Assembly: GCA_035299025.1 (NCBI GenBank)
Contig: DATGXK010000015.1
Span: 26,012-90,011, forward strand
Source of the DNA: Leadbetterella sp035299025
Lineage (GTDB): Bacteria > Bacteroidota > Bacteroidia > Cytophagales > Spirosomataceae
DNA: 64,000 nucleotides
Direction of reading: 5' to 3'
The translations under genes were made by a program, and so were the position numbers. Positions 32,756 to 42,244 of the stretch are shown in pieces. Each line of letters opens with the position of its first letter. Within the stretch, counting starts at the first letter, position 1. The notes under the pieces were generated by a model. It was not told where the DNA came from. It was given only the letters and a program-made list of their open reading frames with translations, and searched no databases.

Positions 32756-34009
32756 ATGAAAAACGAAAAATCAGACCTGCAGCATTTGTTTAGTATGCCA
32801 GTTATAGTGGCGGCATTGGGCTATTTTGTCGATATCTACGACCTCCAACTTTTCGGAATCGTGCGGATACCCAGCCTAGAAAGCCTTGGTTTAAACAAAC
32901 AAGAGGTAGATACTATAGGTACAAGCATCATCAATATCCAAATGATCGGACTGCTAATTGGCGGTATACTTTGGGGTACATTGGGAGACAAAAAAGGTAG
33001 ACTTTCGGTACTTTTCGGCTCAATAATAACCTATTCACTGGCCAATATTTTTTGTGGTTTTATTCCGCAAATGGACTTCGTAGATAAAGTGGAAGCTTAC
33101 AAATGGCTTAGGTTTTTAGCAGGAATTGGCCTAGCAGGAGAACTTGGAGCTGGTATTACTTTAGTTTCTGAGGCTTTACCAAAGCATCTCAGAGCAAAAG
33201 GTACTTCTCTTGTTGCGGGAGTCGGACTTTTGGGTGCTGTTGTGGCCACTTTTACCGTAAAATTATCGGGCAACTGGACCATTGCTTACTTTATAGGTGG
33301 TGGAATGGGCTTCTTGCTTTTGTTATTGAGAGTAGGCGTTTTGGAGTCGGGTATGTACAAAAGCATTACGGACAAAGCCCATGTTTCTAAAGGCAATTTC
33401 TTTGCTTTTTTTACAGATTGGAATAGATTCACAAAATATTTAAGGTGTATCGGCATAGGCATGCCTACGTGGTTTTGCATTGGAATATTGGTCTATCTCA
33501 GCAATCAATTTGGCGAAACTTTTGGCTTTACCGAGAAAGTAGAACCAGGCCTCGCCATCATGTGGGCTTATGTAGGTATATCGGCAGGAGATTTTCTGAG
33601 TGGTTTCCTGAGCCATTGGTTGGCTTCTCGCAAAAAAGCCATCGCTTTTATGATGGGGATGTCACTTTTAGGCGTTCTATTTTATCTTTTTGGCGGAATG
33701 CAAAGTGCCTTTGCACTTTATGCTACATGCGTTTGGTTAGGTTTCTGGACAGGCTACTGGGCCATGTTTGTAACCGTTGGTGCCGAGCAGTTTGGAACAA
33801 ACCTGAGAGCTACTGCAGCTACTACTGTACCCAATATGGTCAGAGGTTCCGTTGCGGGTATGACCACCTTATTTGGTTTTTGGAAGCCAAACTTTGGGGT
33901 TATATGGGCGGCAGCAGCGGTAGGCCTAATTATTTACATAATCGGCTTTTATTCAACACTTAGTATTGCAGAAACCCACGATAAAGATTTAGATTATCTC
34001 GAAAATTAA
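32756..34009 (+). CDS. MFS transporter (sugar/organic acid symporter type)
   Basis: A 417-residue major facilitator with 12 predicted membrane segments. Signature elements are GGILWGTLGDKKGRLSVLFGS (the loop 2-3 motif A) and WLRFLAGIGLAGELGAGITLVSEALPKHLRAKGTSLVAG (helix 4-5 motif). These resemble the metabolite:H+ symporter branch, such as ShiA/KgtP or aromatic acid carriers. The substrate is not identifiable. It lies directly after upp on the same strand. Its stop overlaps the stop of the opposing sterol desaturase gene by 3 bases. Confidence 0.87.
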   Translation: MKNEKSDLQHLFSMPVIVAALGYFVDIYDLQLFGIVRIPSLESLGLNKQEVDTIGTSIINIQMIGLLIGGILWGTLGDKKGRLSVLFGSIITYSLANIFCGFIPQMDFVDKVEAYKWLRFLAGIGLAGELGAGITLVSEALPKHLRAKGTSLVAGVGLLGAVVATFTVKLSGNWTIAYFIGGGMGFLLLLLRVGVLESGMYKSITDKAHVSKGNFFAFFTDWNRFTKYLRCIGIGMPTWFCIGILVYLSNQFGETFGFTEKVEPGLAIMWAYVGISAGDFLSGFLSHWLASRKKAIAFMMGMSLLGVLFYLFGGMQSAFALYATCVWLGFWTGYWAMFVTVGAEQFGTNLRATAATTVPNMVRGSVAGMTTLFGFWKPNFGVIWAAAAVGLIIYIIGFYSTLSIAETHDKDLDYLEN

Positions 34010-35274
34010 GCTATTTTGGTCTTTAAATCAAAGACTTCTTTGGATCTGAAATAATACACTGAAACCAATGTTGAGACAATGAAATAGGTCAAAAATATTG
34101 GTTTCAAAATGGCCAATTGCTCAAACAATGGATTCCAAAAGTCTGTAAAGGCAATTATACCAATTCCATAAAGATTCTTTACTAATTCAAAAAACAGGAA
34201 TCCTGAATTTTTGTCCATGAATTCGGTGTATGCATAGATATTGAGGAAAATCATCAAGCCATAAAGCATTAACTGTGACAATGAAAGATTTCCGAAATAA
34301 TAAAACATTATAGACAAAAAGCCAAGGGTGATAAAAAACTGAACCCAAATCCAGGTTCTGGCTCCCAGTGAGAACTCTGTTGTATATTTCTGGAAATTAT
34401 AAGGATTTGTAATTTTATCAACGGGATATTTTTCTTCAAATCCTTCTGGACGCCAACCAGTTGGCATAAACCAAATTCTGAACTTATCTTTCCAAGAATC
34501 AGCCCTCCAAGCATCCAAAATCAAAAGCCAGAGATGTTTGAAATTTATTTTTATAGGGTTCCATGTCGCCATAGGCCTTGTAATGCCATAAACGGGCTTG
34601 AGGTGGGGTAATTCTTCTTGAAAAGTACCAAAGAGTTTATCCCAAATGATAAAAATCTGCCCATGATTTTTGTCCAAATATTCTGGATTAAGTGCATGAT
34701 GAACTCTGTGATGAGAGGGTGTTACAATGATTTTTTCCAGAAAACCCATCCTATCGATATACACCGTATGGTACCAAAATTGAGCGAATAATTGAATCGG
34801 AGCAACAACACCTATAACTTCTGGCTTTACGCCAAAAATAGCAGCTGGAATGAGAAAAAATGTGAAAATATTCACGAAAGTAGAAATGCTTTGACGTAAA
34901 GCACACGCCAAATTAAACTCCTCGCTGCTGTGATGAATGGCGTGTTTATTCCAAAAGAAATTAACCTCATGAGCCAATCGGTGTACCCAATAACCTGAAA
35001 AATCCAACGCAATAAAGGCAATAACATAAACCCAAACAGTAGATTTTATATCGAAAACCGCCAAATGCTCATAAAACCATTTGTAAGAAATGATGGTAAT
35101 ACTTAAGCCCAAAACATCTTTTAAGGTATTTGTATAACCCGAACTAAGACTCGAAATGGTATCCATAGTTCTGAATTCATGCTTAAACCTCAAATATCCG
35201 TAGAGTTTTTCGGCCATAACCAAAAACAAAAATATGGGAGAAGCGATGAGTAGTATTTTGGCGTAAGTTTCCAT
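34006..35274 (-). CDS. Sterol desaturase/fatty acid hydroxylase superfamily membrane protein
   Basis: A 422-residue integral membrane di-iron enzyme. The histidine clusters that bind iron are HRLAHE (near residue 98), HAIHHSSEEFN, and HHRVHHALNPEYLDKNHGQIF. There are four or more membrane segments before and between the clusters, and about 150 residues after them containing more membrane segments (residues of about 315-400). Relatives hydroxylate or desaturate sterols, carotenoids, fatty acids or alkylglycerols; the C-terminal extension is typical of the alkylglycerol monooxygenase-like subgroup. A TATATTTG box at 35301-35308 on the minus strand is a possible -7 element. Confidence 0.87.
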   Translation of the reverse strand: METYAKILLIASPIFLFLVMAEKLYGYLRFKHEFRTMDTISSLSSGYTNTLKDVLGLSITIISYKWFYEHLAVFDIKSTVWVYVIAFIALDFSGYWVHRLAHEVNFFWNKHAIHHSSEEFNLACALRQSISTFVNIFTFFLIPAAIFGVKPEVIGVVAPIQLFAQFWYHTVYIDRMGFLEKIIVTPSHHRVHHALNPEYLDKNHGQIFIIWDKLFGTFQEELPHLKPVYGITRPMATWNPIKINFKHLWLLILDAWRADSWKDKFRIWFMPTGWRPEGFEEKYPVDKITNPYNFQKYTTEFSLGARTWIWVQFFITLGFLSIMFYYFGNLSLSQLMLYGLMIFLNIYAYTEFMDKNSGFLFFELVKNLYGIGIIAFTDFWNPLFEQLAILKPIFLTYFIVSTLVSVYYFRSKEVFDLKTKIA

Positions 35275-35350
35275 TAGTATGCAAGCATAATATTATTTAG
35301 CAAATATAAGAAATATTGCTTTCTATAAATAATTCAAGAAATATTTATGC

Positions 35351-35806
35351 TTATTGAAGTAGCTTTTCGAAACAAATACTGTTTTCTACACCGATATATT
35401 GGCCGAAATTTTCTGTAATCTGATAATCATTTTTATGATAAAACGCCAAAGCTTCAGTTTGTCTTTTACCTGTCTCCAGAACTAATTTTTCGACATTCAG
35501 CTCTTTGGCCCACTTTTCCAATTCATTGATTACCAGCGAAGCTACGCCTTTTCCTCTCATATTTTCTTCTACAAACATTCTCTTTACTTCCCAGACATTC
35601 GTCAGGCCCATTTGTTTGATAGCACCACAAGCTACGGGGATTCCATTCTCATAATAAACCACAACGTGATTTATATTGTCAATTTTGTTGAATTGGTCGT
35701 AAAAAGCATGTTCGTCACCATCGGTAATAGTTAGATAGGCGTCCAACTTTTTTACCAAAGCCACAAAATGCTCACTTGAAGAATTGGTACGGAGAACTTC
35801 GAGCAT
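35351..35806 (-). CDS. GNAT family N-acetyltransferase
   Basis: A 151-residue acetyltransferase. The acetyl-CoA loop is KRMFVEENMRGKGVASLVINELEKWAKELN (the R-G-K-G-V-A pattern of motif A), followed by LVLETGKRQTEALAFYHKNDYQI. I chose the ATG at 35806 over the TTG at 35815. The substrate is unknown. The gene is single, with 76 bases to the next gene; a TATATTTG box at 35841-35848 on the minus strand is a possible -7 element. Confidence 0.85.
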   Translation of the reverse strand: MLEVLRTNSSSEHFVALVKKLDAYLTITDGDEHAFYDQFNKIDNINHVVVYYENGIPVACGAIKQMGLTNVWEVKRMFVEENMRGKGVASLVINELEKWAKELNVEKLVLETGKRQTEALAFYHKNDYQITENFGQYIGVENSICFEKLLQ

Positions 35807-35895
35807 GAGAGACAAGAAATTTAAAGACTTAAAATTTTCTCAAATATATGAATAATTGAAATTTCAAGACCATAAATATTACTAATTGCAGAAGT

Positions 35896-36654
35896 TTAGA
35901 ATCCAATGGCATTTCCACCATCTACTCTCAACGATACTCCTGTAATATATGATGCGGCCTCCGAGGCCAAAAACACTGCCGCGTGACCAATGTCCTCTGG
36001 TTTTCCGAATTTGGCCATGGGAGTGCGACCAAGGGCTTTATTCATTCGGTCAGGGTCTGAGTTCATGGCAGTTTGCATCATGGCAGTTTCTATAAAACCT
36101 GGAGCTATGGCATTTACTCTTACTCCAAACTTCGACCAATCCGATGCCAAGGCTTTTGTAAGACCTTCTATGCCACTTTTAGATGCCGTGTATGCCGGTA
36201 CCCTATCTATACCATAATAACCAGCCATGGATGAAATCATGATAATCGAACCAGTTTTTCTGGATATCATACGCCTTGCCACTTCTCTACTCAATGCAAA
36301 AACGGAAGTGAGGTTGGTCTGGATAATATTGTTAAATTCTGCATCGGTAACATCAACCGCAGGTTTTTTCATGTTGATACCTGCATTGTTGACCAAAATG
36401 TCAATCTCTCCAAATTTTTGTGAAATACTTTCAACCAATTCTGAAGTTTTGCTGAGGTCGGTAACGTCGTTTACTTCGTAAAAGACATTTTCACCCATAG
36501 CTTTTAAGGCCTCTTGCAGCATATTTTCTCTTCGGCCAGTGATGATCACTTTGGCCCCTGCATCTCTTAAGCAACGTGTGATTTCGTAACCTATACCCGA
36601 ACCTCCGCCCGTTACCAAGGCTATTTTGTTTTCTAAAGAAAAAGGATTTGTCAT
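35896..36654 (-). CDS. Short-chain dehydrogenase/reductase (SDR)
   Basis: A 252-residue NAD(P)-dependent oxidoreductase of the classical SDR family. The cofactor motif is TGGGSGIG (residues 15-22), NNAG lies at 89-92, and the catalytic set is Ser141 or Ser142, Tyr155 and Lys159 (YTASK). It ends ITGVSLRVDGGNAIGF, the usual C-terminus for 3-oxoacyl-ACP reductase/gluconate dehydrogenase-like members. It overlaps the upstream ThuA-Gfo gene by ATGA, so both probably act on the same sugar or sugar acid. Confidence 0.9.
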   Translation of the reverse strand: MTNPFSLENKIALVTGGGSGIGYEITRCLRDAGAKVIITGRRENMLQEALKAMGENVFYEVNDVTDLSKTSELVESISQKFGEIDILVNNAGINMKKPAVDVTDAEFNNIIQTNLTSVFALSREVARRMISRKTGSIIMISSMAGYYGIDRVPAYTASKSGIEGLTKALASDWSKFGVRVNAIAPGFIETAMMQTAMNSDPDRMNKALGRTPMAKFGKPEDIGHAAVFLASEAASYITGVSLRVDGGNAIGF

Positions 36655-38693
36655 TTTTGTTTGTTGGCTAATTCTAAAGCACTTGTGGTGATGTAATATT
36701 TCAAAAGCATGTTTGGGACTTCCCAGTCTGGCAGGTTATTTACTTTGTAAAATTTCAAATAACGCTCCATCACTTCTCCAAAATGAGCCTCATGACCCGT
36801 TCTGTATTTTGTAGGAATATCCACAATATAATCACTTCCTGATTTCACCAAAGTGATTCCTGGATATTTTGACTTCAATTTATCAAACTCAGCATTCAAA
36901 TTTGCCTCTGAAATTTTTGAGTTTTTGATATACAAAGTTGGCGTATATTTCTCTTCCTCACCTTGTTTTATCTCAATATTTCCAAGAGAACCTTTCATAA
37001 TTGAATAGTGTGTGTCACCACCCTTATCAGTGCTGTAGTTCCAAAGTACTTTTACTTTAGAGTGCACATTTTTTACTTTGAAATCAATCTCTCCGTTGGC
37101 AAAGACATTCAAAGTATTGGCATCCTTTAAGTCCTTTTTCAAGAAATCTGGAAAAGATTTTGCTCCTGTAATTTTACCGAATTCATCCAATGTCATTTCG
37201 GTAGGCCAACGTTTAGCTGCCAAAACTTTGGCATCTTTTACATCCAAGGGTACTTCAGGAAATGCCGCCCAAAGGGCCAAATCGACCAAGTGAGTGGTCA
37301 CGTCCACAATTCCTTCGCCCTGTTGTTTGGTATCCATAAACCATTGTGGACGGATAAGCGGACTACCAGAAACATATTTGAAGAAATGATGAACACTTTC
37401 TTTGATTATAGAAGGATCTTCAGGAGTTCCAGGCAATAAATCTCCAAAAATCCCTTTCATCATAGACAATTCTCTTTGGAGTGTGGTCGTGATTTCTGAC
37501 CGCTCGGTCATGATATCGTACAAAAGAATACTCTTCTCTTTGGCTACCTTAAAGGCAGTTTTTAGCTTTTCATATCCTTCGGCATCAATGCACATGGGTT
37601 TGTCAGCCAGCACATTCATTCCCGCTTCTACTGATTTCAGAATGGCGTCTGTTTTCTTGGCATTATTTCCAGCCATTACAACGATATCACCTTTTTTCTC
37701 CGAAATCATTTTTTCGAAATAATCCGAACCCGTGTAAGTATTTGTTTTCCAAGAAGTAGGAGCATCCTTACGGGTATTGTAAGAATTTATCCTTTGCAAA
37801 TGTTGGTTTAAATCTTCTCCTGCTGGAGCATAAATCTGAACCTCTGGATTTAGGCCAGTCAACATGGTTTTTTGAACCAAGGCTGCATGAAAATGTCCAG
37901 GATCAAGGGTAATTATGCGAGCCGGGGCTTTCTCAAATTTGGCGTTTTTTGAATAGTCAAGCATTTTATTTTTGCCAATGGCGTAAGTAATTCCTCCAAA
38001 AAGATGTTGCATAAAAAGCTGATCGTCGAAATCCTTTTCGCTATGCCCACCCGCTGTGTAAAACGAACGTCCACCTTCAAAATCATGATACCAAGCGTTA
38101 GGGTAATTTTGAGTATGAACATTGGACTTGAAAGTAGTTGAATCCAAAACCATCAATACATTCAATTTATTGGTCATTGGCCCAAAGAAATACCATTCGT
38201 CGGTTCTTTTCCACTCCGTTGGAAGCATTTTGGTAGAAGGATGTTTTTTATCAACTACCCTCACCGTACCATCCTGATAAGGAGGATGAAATTTGAAAGT
38301 AGCACCGAGCATCTGATTAAACCATTTCCAGTTTCGCTCCACTCCAGACGAGGAGTGAATACCGACAAAACCGCCTCCTGCACGAATGTAACGCTGCAAA
38401 GCAGCCTCTTGGTCGGCATCAAAAATGTCCTGATTGGCACTAAGGAAAACCAACGCACTATATTTTTGAAGCGTTTCGTCATTAAAAAGACTTGCATCTT
38501 CTGAAACATCGGCTTTTATGCCATTTTTCTCACAATACTCCTTGAGTTTTTTTGCTCCGTATTCTATGGAAGCATGCCTGTAAGCCCAAGCTGCATTTTT
38601 TGAAAATATTAGAACTCGTTTTTCAGTACGAGATTTTTGTGCAAAAGAGACCTGAAAGCACAATAAAACCAGAAGAAATACTCTAAACATCAT
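36651..38693 (-). CDS. ThuA domain fused to Gfo/Idh/MocA-like oxidoreductase, exported
   Basis: About 680 residues. The signal peptide is MMFRVFLLVLLCFQVSFAQ. I chose the start at 38693; the open frame reaches a GTG at 38711, but a TAGGTTTG -7-like box sits there. The first domain (about residues 25-240) is ThuA, a class I glutamine-amidotransferase-like fold seen in trehalose utilisation (RVLIFSKNAAWAYRHASI, GGGFVGIHSSSGVERNW, WYHDFEGGRSFYTAGGHSEKDF). The second (from about 255) is an oxidoreductase with a GHFHAALVQ opening, VVMAGNNAKKTDAILKSVEAGMNVLADKPM and a C-terminal 'putative oxidoreductase C' type domain. The fusion suggests a periplasmic sugar conversion with the SDR encoded next. 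Confidence 0.87.
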   Translation of the reverse strand: MMFRVFLLVLLCFQVSFAQKSRTEKRVLIFSKNAAWAYRHASIEYGAKKLKEYCEKNGIKADVSEDASLFNDETLQKYSALVFLSANQDIFDADQEAALQRYIRAGGGFVGIHSSSGVERNWKWFNQMLGATFKFHPPYQDGTVRVVDKKHPSTKMLPTEWKRTDEWYFFGPMTNKLNVLMVLDSTTFKSNVHTQNYPNAWYHDFEGGRSFYTAGGHSEKDFDDQLFMQHLFGGITYAIGKNKMLDYSKNAKFEKAPARIITLDPGHFHAALVQKTMLTGLNPEVQIYAPAGEDLNQHLQRINSYNTRKDAPTSWKTNTYTGSDYFEKMISEKKGDIVVMAGNNAKKTDAILKSVEAGMNVLADKPMCIDAEGYEKLKTAFKVAKEKSILLYDIMTERSEITTTLQRELSMMKGIFGDLLPGTPEDPSIIKESVHHFFKYVSGSPLIRPQWFMDTKQQGEGIVDVTTHLVDLALWAAFPEVPLDVKDAKVLAAKRWPTEMTLDEFGKITGAKSFPDFLKKDLKDANTLNVFANGEIDFKVKNVHSKVKVLWNYSTDKGGDTHYSIMKGSLGNIEIKQGEEEKYTPTLYIKNSKISEANLNAEFDKLKSKYPGITLVKSGSDYIVDIPTKYRTGHEAHFGEVMERYLKFYKVNNLPDWEVPNMLLKYYITTSALELANKQK

Positions 38694-38815
38694 TATTAAG
38701 GTTGTTAGCACAAACCTATAAAATTTTCAGATGTGATTTTAGGTAAATTATTCGAATTGTAATATTATTTTGACGTTTTCTCCAAAAAAGAAGAAATATT
38801 TCACACAATTGGTAA

Positions 38816-39802
38816 TTAATCCTCCAAAATATTACCTAAAAAAGTGAATTTCAGGAATAAGGAAATCAAGAAAAAGAGAATGGACCAGTTGAGGTAAATG
38901 TAGTAATAATCAGAAACATCCTTGATGTTTTGGTCCTTGAATTTTGTTTTTTCTAGAAGATTTATTTTGCTAAAAATCTTGATAAGGGCGTTGTTATCTG
39001 TCGCTCTAAAAAACTGTCCATCGGCTTTTTCAGCCAACATTTTCAGTGTTTTTTCATCAATGACTTCCTCTGCTGAATTTTTACCTATTGCTATCGTGTA
39101 AACTCTGATCCCAAAAGTTTTGGCTAACTCGATCGCTGTTTCAGGGGCTATGGCACCCGTAGTGTTGTCACCATCACTGATAATAATGGCTATTTTCGAT
39201 TTGCTCGGCACGTCTCTGAGCTTGTTGATACAAGACGAAAGAGCCATTCCAATAGCTGTGCCTGAGGTTTTTATAAGACTAGTATTTAAGCTATTGAGAT
39301 ATTCTTTGAGCAAGTCATAGTCGGTAGTAAGCGGACTTAAGGTAGTTGTTTCACCCGCAAAAGCCACCAAGGCTATCCTGTCGTTTACTCTGCCTTCTAC
39401 AAATTCTTTACCTATATTTTTTGCTGCTTCAAGGCGGTTAGGCTGTAGATCTTTGGCCAACATAGAGTCTGAAATATCAATGGCCAATGCTATGTCGATT
39501 CCCTCGGCATACTTTTCCTTGTCCGAGTTAACCAACTGAGGCCTCGCCAAAGCGAGTATCAAGCAAACGATACCCAAAATATAAAAAAACGGCACAAAAT
39601 ACCGCAACCAAACGAAAAGCGAAGCTTGAATAGACAAATTACTAACACTCAAAACCAACGTTTGCTTTCTCTGAGATTTGAATACCCATTTCAAAAAAAA
39701 CAATATTGGAATAAGGAGGAAAAGCCAGAAAAAATAAGGATTCGCCCACTCAAATTTGTTAAGAGCAGTAGTTGAAAACCATTTGAGCGAAAACCATATC
39801 AT
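38816..39802 (-). CDS. VWA-domain membrane protein, BatA-like
   Basis: A 328-residue protein with two N-terminal membrane segments (WANPYFFWLFLLIPILFFLKWVF and YFVPFFYILGIVCLILALARPQ), a von Willebrand A domain and a last membrane segment (YYYIYLNWSILFFLISLFLKFTFLG). The metal-site motif is DIALAIDISDSMLAKDLQP, with later TTDYDLL and IISDGDNTTGA. This is the BatA layout of the Bacteroides aerotolerance operon, but the usual partners (MoxR ATPase, DUF58, BatB, BatC) are not next to it; it instead overlaps murQ by 4 bases. It could be a stand-alone paralogue working in the envelope. Confidence 0.85.
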   Translation of the reverse strand: MIWFSLKWFSTTALNKFEWANPYFFWLFLLIPILFFLKWVFKSQRKQTLVLSVSNLSIQASLFVWLRYFVPFFYILGIVCLILALARPQLVNSDKEKYAEGIDIALAIDISDSMLAKDLQPNRLEAAKNIGKEFVEGRVNDRIALVAFAGETTTLSPLTTDYDLLKEYLNSLNTSLIKTSGTAIGMALSSCINKLRDVPSKSKIAIIISDGDNTTGAIAPETAIELAKTFGIRVYTIAIGKNSAEEVIDEKTLKMLAEKADGQFFRATDNNALIKIFSKINLLEKTKFKDQNIKDVSDYYYIYLNWSILFFLISLFLKFTFLGNILED

Positions 39803-40635
39803 CTATTTATGTTTTGGTAAAAATCCACTGCCTTTCTTACACTACCTTGCGTAGTTAGAAGTTCCTTAGCTACCGCATAATCTACACCTATCTCACTGAT
39901 AATCATCTTGATGCCTCTTTCTATCAGTTTTTCGTTGCTGAGCTGCATATCCACCATTTTGTTGCCTCTTACTTTGCCTAGCTTTATCATTATGGAGGTA
40001 GAAATCATATTCAAAACCATCTTTTGGGCCGTTCCTGATTTCATTCTAGTTGAGCCTGTTACATATTCTGGCCCTACAACTACTTCGATTGGAAACTGTG
40101 CATTTGCCGCTACCTCACTGCCTTTGTTACAAACTAGACAGCCCGTTAAAATGCCATTTTGATTGGCTTTCTGTAAGCCGCCCACCACATAAGGCGTCCT
40201 ACCAGAAGCGGCTATTCCCAAAACCGTATCGTTTTGATTAATGTCGTATTTCTTTAAATCTTCCCAAGCTTGGTCTACATCGTCTTCGGCATTTTCTACT
40301 GCAAATTTTATGGCCTGATCCCCACCTGCTATCAATCCAACCACCAATCCATGCGGTACTCCGTAGGTCGGCGGACATTCTGATGCATCTAAAATACCTA
40401 AGCGACCACTTGTGCCAGCTCCAATATAAAACAAACGACCTCCATTGAGCATTCTTTCAACAGCATTTTGAATAAAGGCTTCAATCTGCGGCAAAGCTTT
40501 CTCGACTGCAAAAGGAACGGTCTTATCTTCATCATTCATTCCTCTTATCAGCTCAAACACGGATTTTTGCTCGAGATTATCGTGATTTGAGGTTGCCTCC
40601 GTCGATAGGCCTTCTAAATTTAGTTTGTCGCTCAT
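39799..40635 (-). CDS. murQ: N-acetylmuramic acid 6-phosphate etherase
   Basis: This enzyme removes the D-lactyl ether from MurNAc-6-P to give GlcNAc-6-P, a step in cell-wall recycling. The opening LEGLSTEATSNHDNLEQKSVFELIRGMNDEDKTVPFAVEKALPQIE, the SIS-domain motif RLFYIGAGTSGRLGILDASECPPTYGV and the KSGTAQKMVLNMISTS segment are all canonical. 278 residues is slightly shorter than E. coli MurQ. No MurNAc kinase (AnmK) or transporter is adjacent; the VWA gene overlaps its 3' end by ATGA. Confidence 0.95.
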   Translation of the reverse strand: MSDKLNLEGLSTEATSNHDNLEQKSVFELIRGMNDEDKTVPFAVEKALPQIEAFIQNAVERMLNGGRLFYIGAGTSGRLGILDASECPPTYGVPHGLVVGLIAGGDQAIKFAVENAEDDVDQAWEDLKKYDINQNDTVLGIAASGRTPYVVGGLQKANQNGILTGCLVCNKGSEVAANAQFPIEVVVGPEYVTGSTRMKSGTAQKMVLNMISTSIMIKLGKVRGNKMVDMQLSNEKLIERGIKMIISEIGVDYAVAKELLTTQGSVRKAVDFYQNINR

Positions 40636-40775
40636 TTATTGGTTCGGCTGATAAAAGGTTCATTGAAAATCAAAAACGACACGCTGATTAAACTGATACT
40701 TCGTAACGCTGTTCTACAAGGATTTTGATGATAGAAAATTTCTACACACCAGTAAATATTGATACAATCCAAGTA

Positions 40776-42158
40776 CTATTTACTCAATTCCCGGAAATAC
40801 TTGTAAAACAACGGAATGGTTTCGATTCCTTTCATGAAATTGAAAATGCCATAATGCTCATTAGGTGAATGCAAAGCGTCAGAATCCAAACCAAATCCGA
40901 AAAGTATGGATTTTAGTCCCAATTCTTGCTCAAAAAGTGCTACGATTGGAATACTTCCACCACCACGTGTTGGTACGGGTCTCTTACCAAAACTTTCTTC
41001 CAAAGCCATAAATGCTGCTTTGTAACCAATAGAATCGGTTGGGGTTACGTAAGGCTGACCACCGTGGTGTTTTTTTACAGAAACTTTTACAGTCGCAGGA
41101 GCTATGGCCTTGAAGTGTGTCATAAACAAGTCGGAAATTTCTTCCCAGTCTTGGTCAGGCACCAATCGCATCGAAATTTTGGCGAATGCTTTTGAAGGCA
41201 AAACGGTTTTTGAACCCTCGCCCGTGTAACCTCCCCAAATGCCGTTGACATCAAGTGTTGGCCTTATGGCGGCTCGTTCTCTCGTGGTATAGCCCTTTTC
41301 GCCAGTTACTTCGGCAATGTTGAGGTCTTTTTTGTATTCTTCCAAATCGAACGGAGCGGCTTCGAGTTCGTCTCTTTCTACCTGGCTCAGTTCTACCACC
41401 TTGTCATAAAATCCTTTTACGGTGATTTTGCCATCGGCATCGTGCAGGGAGGCTATCATTTGCGACAAAACATTAATAGGGTTCGCCACTGCACCACCAT
41501 AAACGCCGGAATGCAAATCACGGTTGGCAGCCTCCACTTCAACTTCCATGTAAGCCAAACCTCTCAAGCCAGTTTCCACCGAAGGAATATCGTTGCCGAT
41601 GATAGAAGTATCGGATATAAGAATGATATCAGCTTTGAGTTTTTCTTTGTTGTTTTTTACAAACGTTCCAAGATTTTCAGAGCCCACTTCTTCCTCTCCT
41701 TCAAACATCATCTTTACGTTGCAGGTGAGTTCGTTGTGCAAAATCATGGCTTCGATGGCCTTTACATGCATATAAATCTGGCCTTTGTCGTCACAAGCAC
41801 CACGAGCGAAAATAGCTCCTTGCGGGTGACTTGGGGTTATGATAACCGTTGGTTCAAAAGGCGGGCTATTCCAAAGTTCCACGGGATCGGCAGGCTGTAC
41901 GTCATAGTGACCATACACCAAAATAGTAGGTAAACTTGGGTCAATAATTTTCTCAGCAAAAACTATCGGATGGCCTTCTGTAGGGCAAATTTCGGCCTTG
42001 TCGAGACCCGCTGCAAGTAATTTATCTTTTACCCATTCGGCGGAGGTAATCATGTCTGGAATATGCTTGGAGTCCGCACTGACCGAGGGAATCCTTAAAA
42101 AATCGAAGAGTTCGTCTAAATATCGTTGTTTGTTTGAAGCTATATAATCTTTCATCAA
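40776..42158 (-). CDS. M20 family dipeptidase
   Basis: A 460-residue metallopeptidase of the M20 family, close to the carnosinase/CNDP-like dipeptidase branch. Zinc-binding motifs are LVYGHYDVQPADPVELWNSPPFEP, ARGACDDKGQIYMH and MMFEGEEEVGSENL (catalytic Glu), and the dimerisation lid contains RDLHSGVYGGAVANPINVLSQMI. Near the C-terminus is GGGSIPIVALFEQ, followed by SDALHSPNEHYGIFNFMKG with the last zinc His. There is no signal peptide, so it is cytoplasmic and most likely splits dipeptides. A TAATTTTG box at 42177-42184 on the minus strand may be its -7 element. Confidence 0.92.
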   Translation of the reverse strand: MMKDYIASNKQRYLDELFDFLRIPSVSADSKHIPDMITSAEWVKDKLLAAGLDKAEICPTEGHPIVFAEKIIDPSLPTILVYGHYDVQPADPVELWNSPPFEPTVIITPSHPQGAIFARGACDDKGQIYMHVKAIEAMILHNELTCNVKMMFEGEEEVGSENLGTFVKNNKEKLKADIILISDTSIIGNDIPSVETGLRGLAYMEVEVEAANRDLHSGVYGGAVANPINVLSQMIASLHDADGKITVKGFYDKVVELSQVERDELEAAPFDLEEYKKDLNIAEVTGEKGYTTRERAAIRPTLDVNGIWGGYTGEGSKTVLPSKAFAKISMRLVPDQDWEEISDLFMTHFKAIAPATVKVSVKKHHGGQPYVTPTDSIGYKAAFMALEESFGKRPVPTRGGGSIPIVALFEQELGLKSILFGFGLDSDALHSPNEHYGIFNFMKGIETIPLFYKYFRELSK

Positions 42159-42244
42159 GGCATTTTAAAATAATACCAAAATTAGGCTATTTTTTTGGAG
42201 GAAAAAAATGAGCTACGGCCTTTTAGTCTTTCAAATAATGCTGC

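Noticed and set aside
41442..41933. 163-codon plus-strand frame inside the M20 dipeptidase gene
   Set aside because: A shadow of the conserved minus-strand peptidase with no domain of its own.
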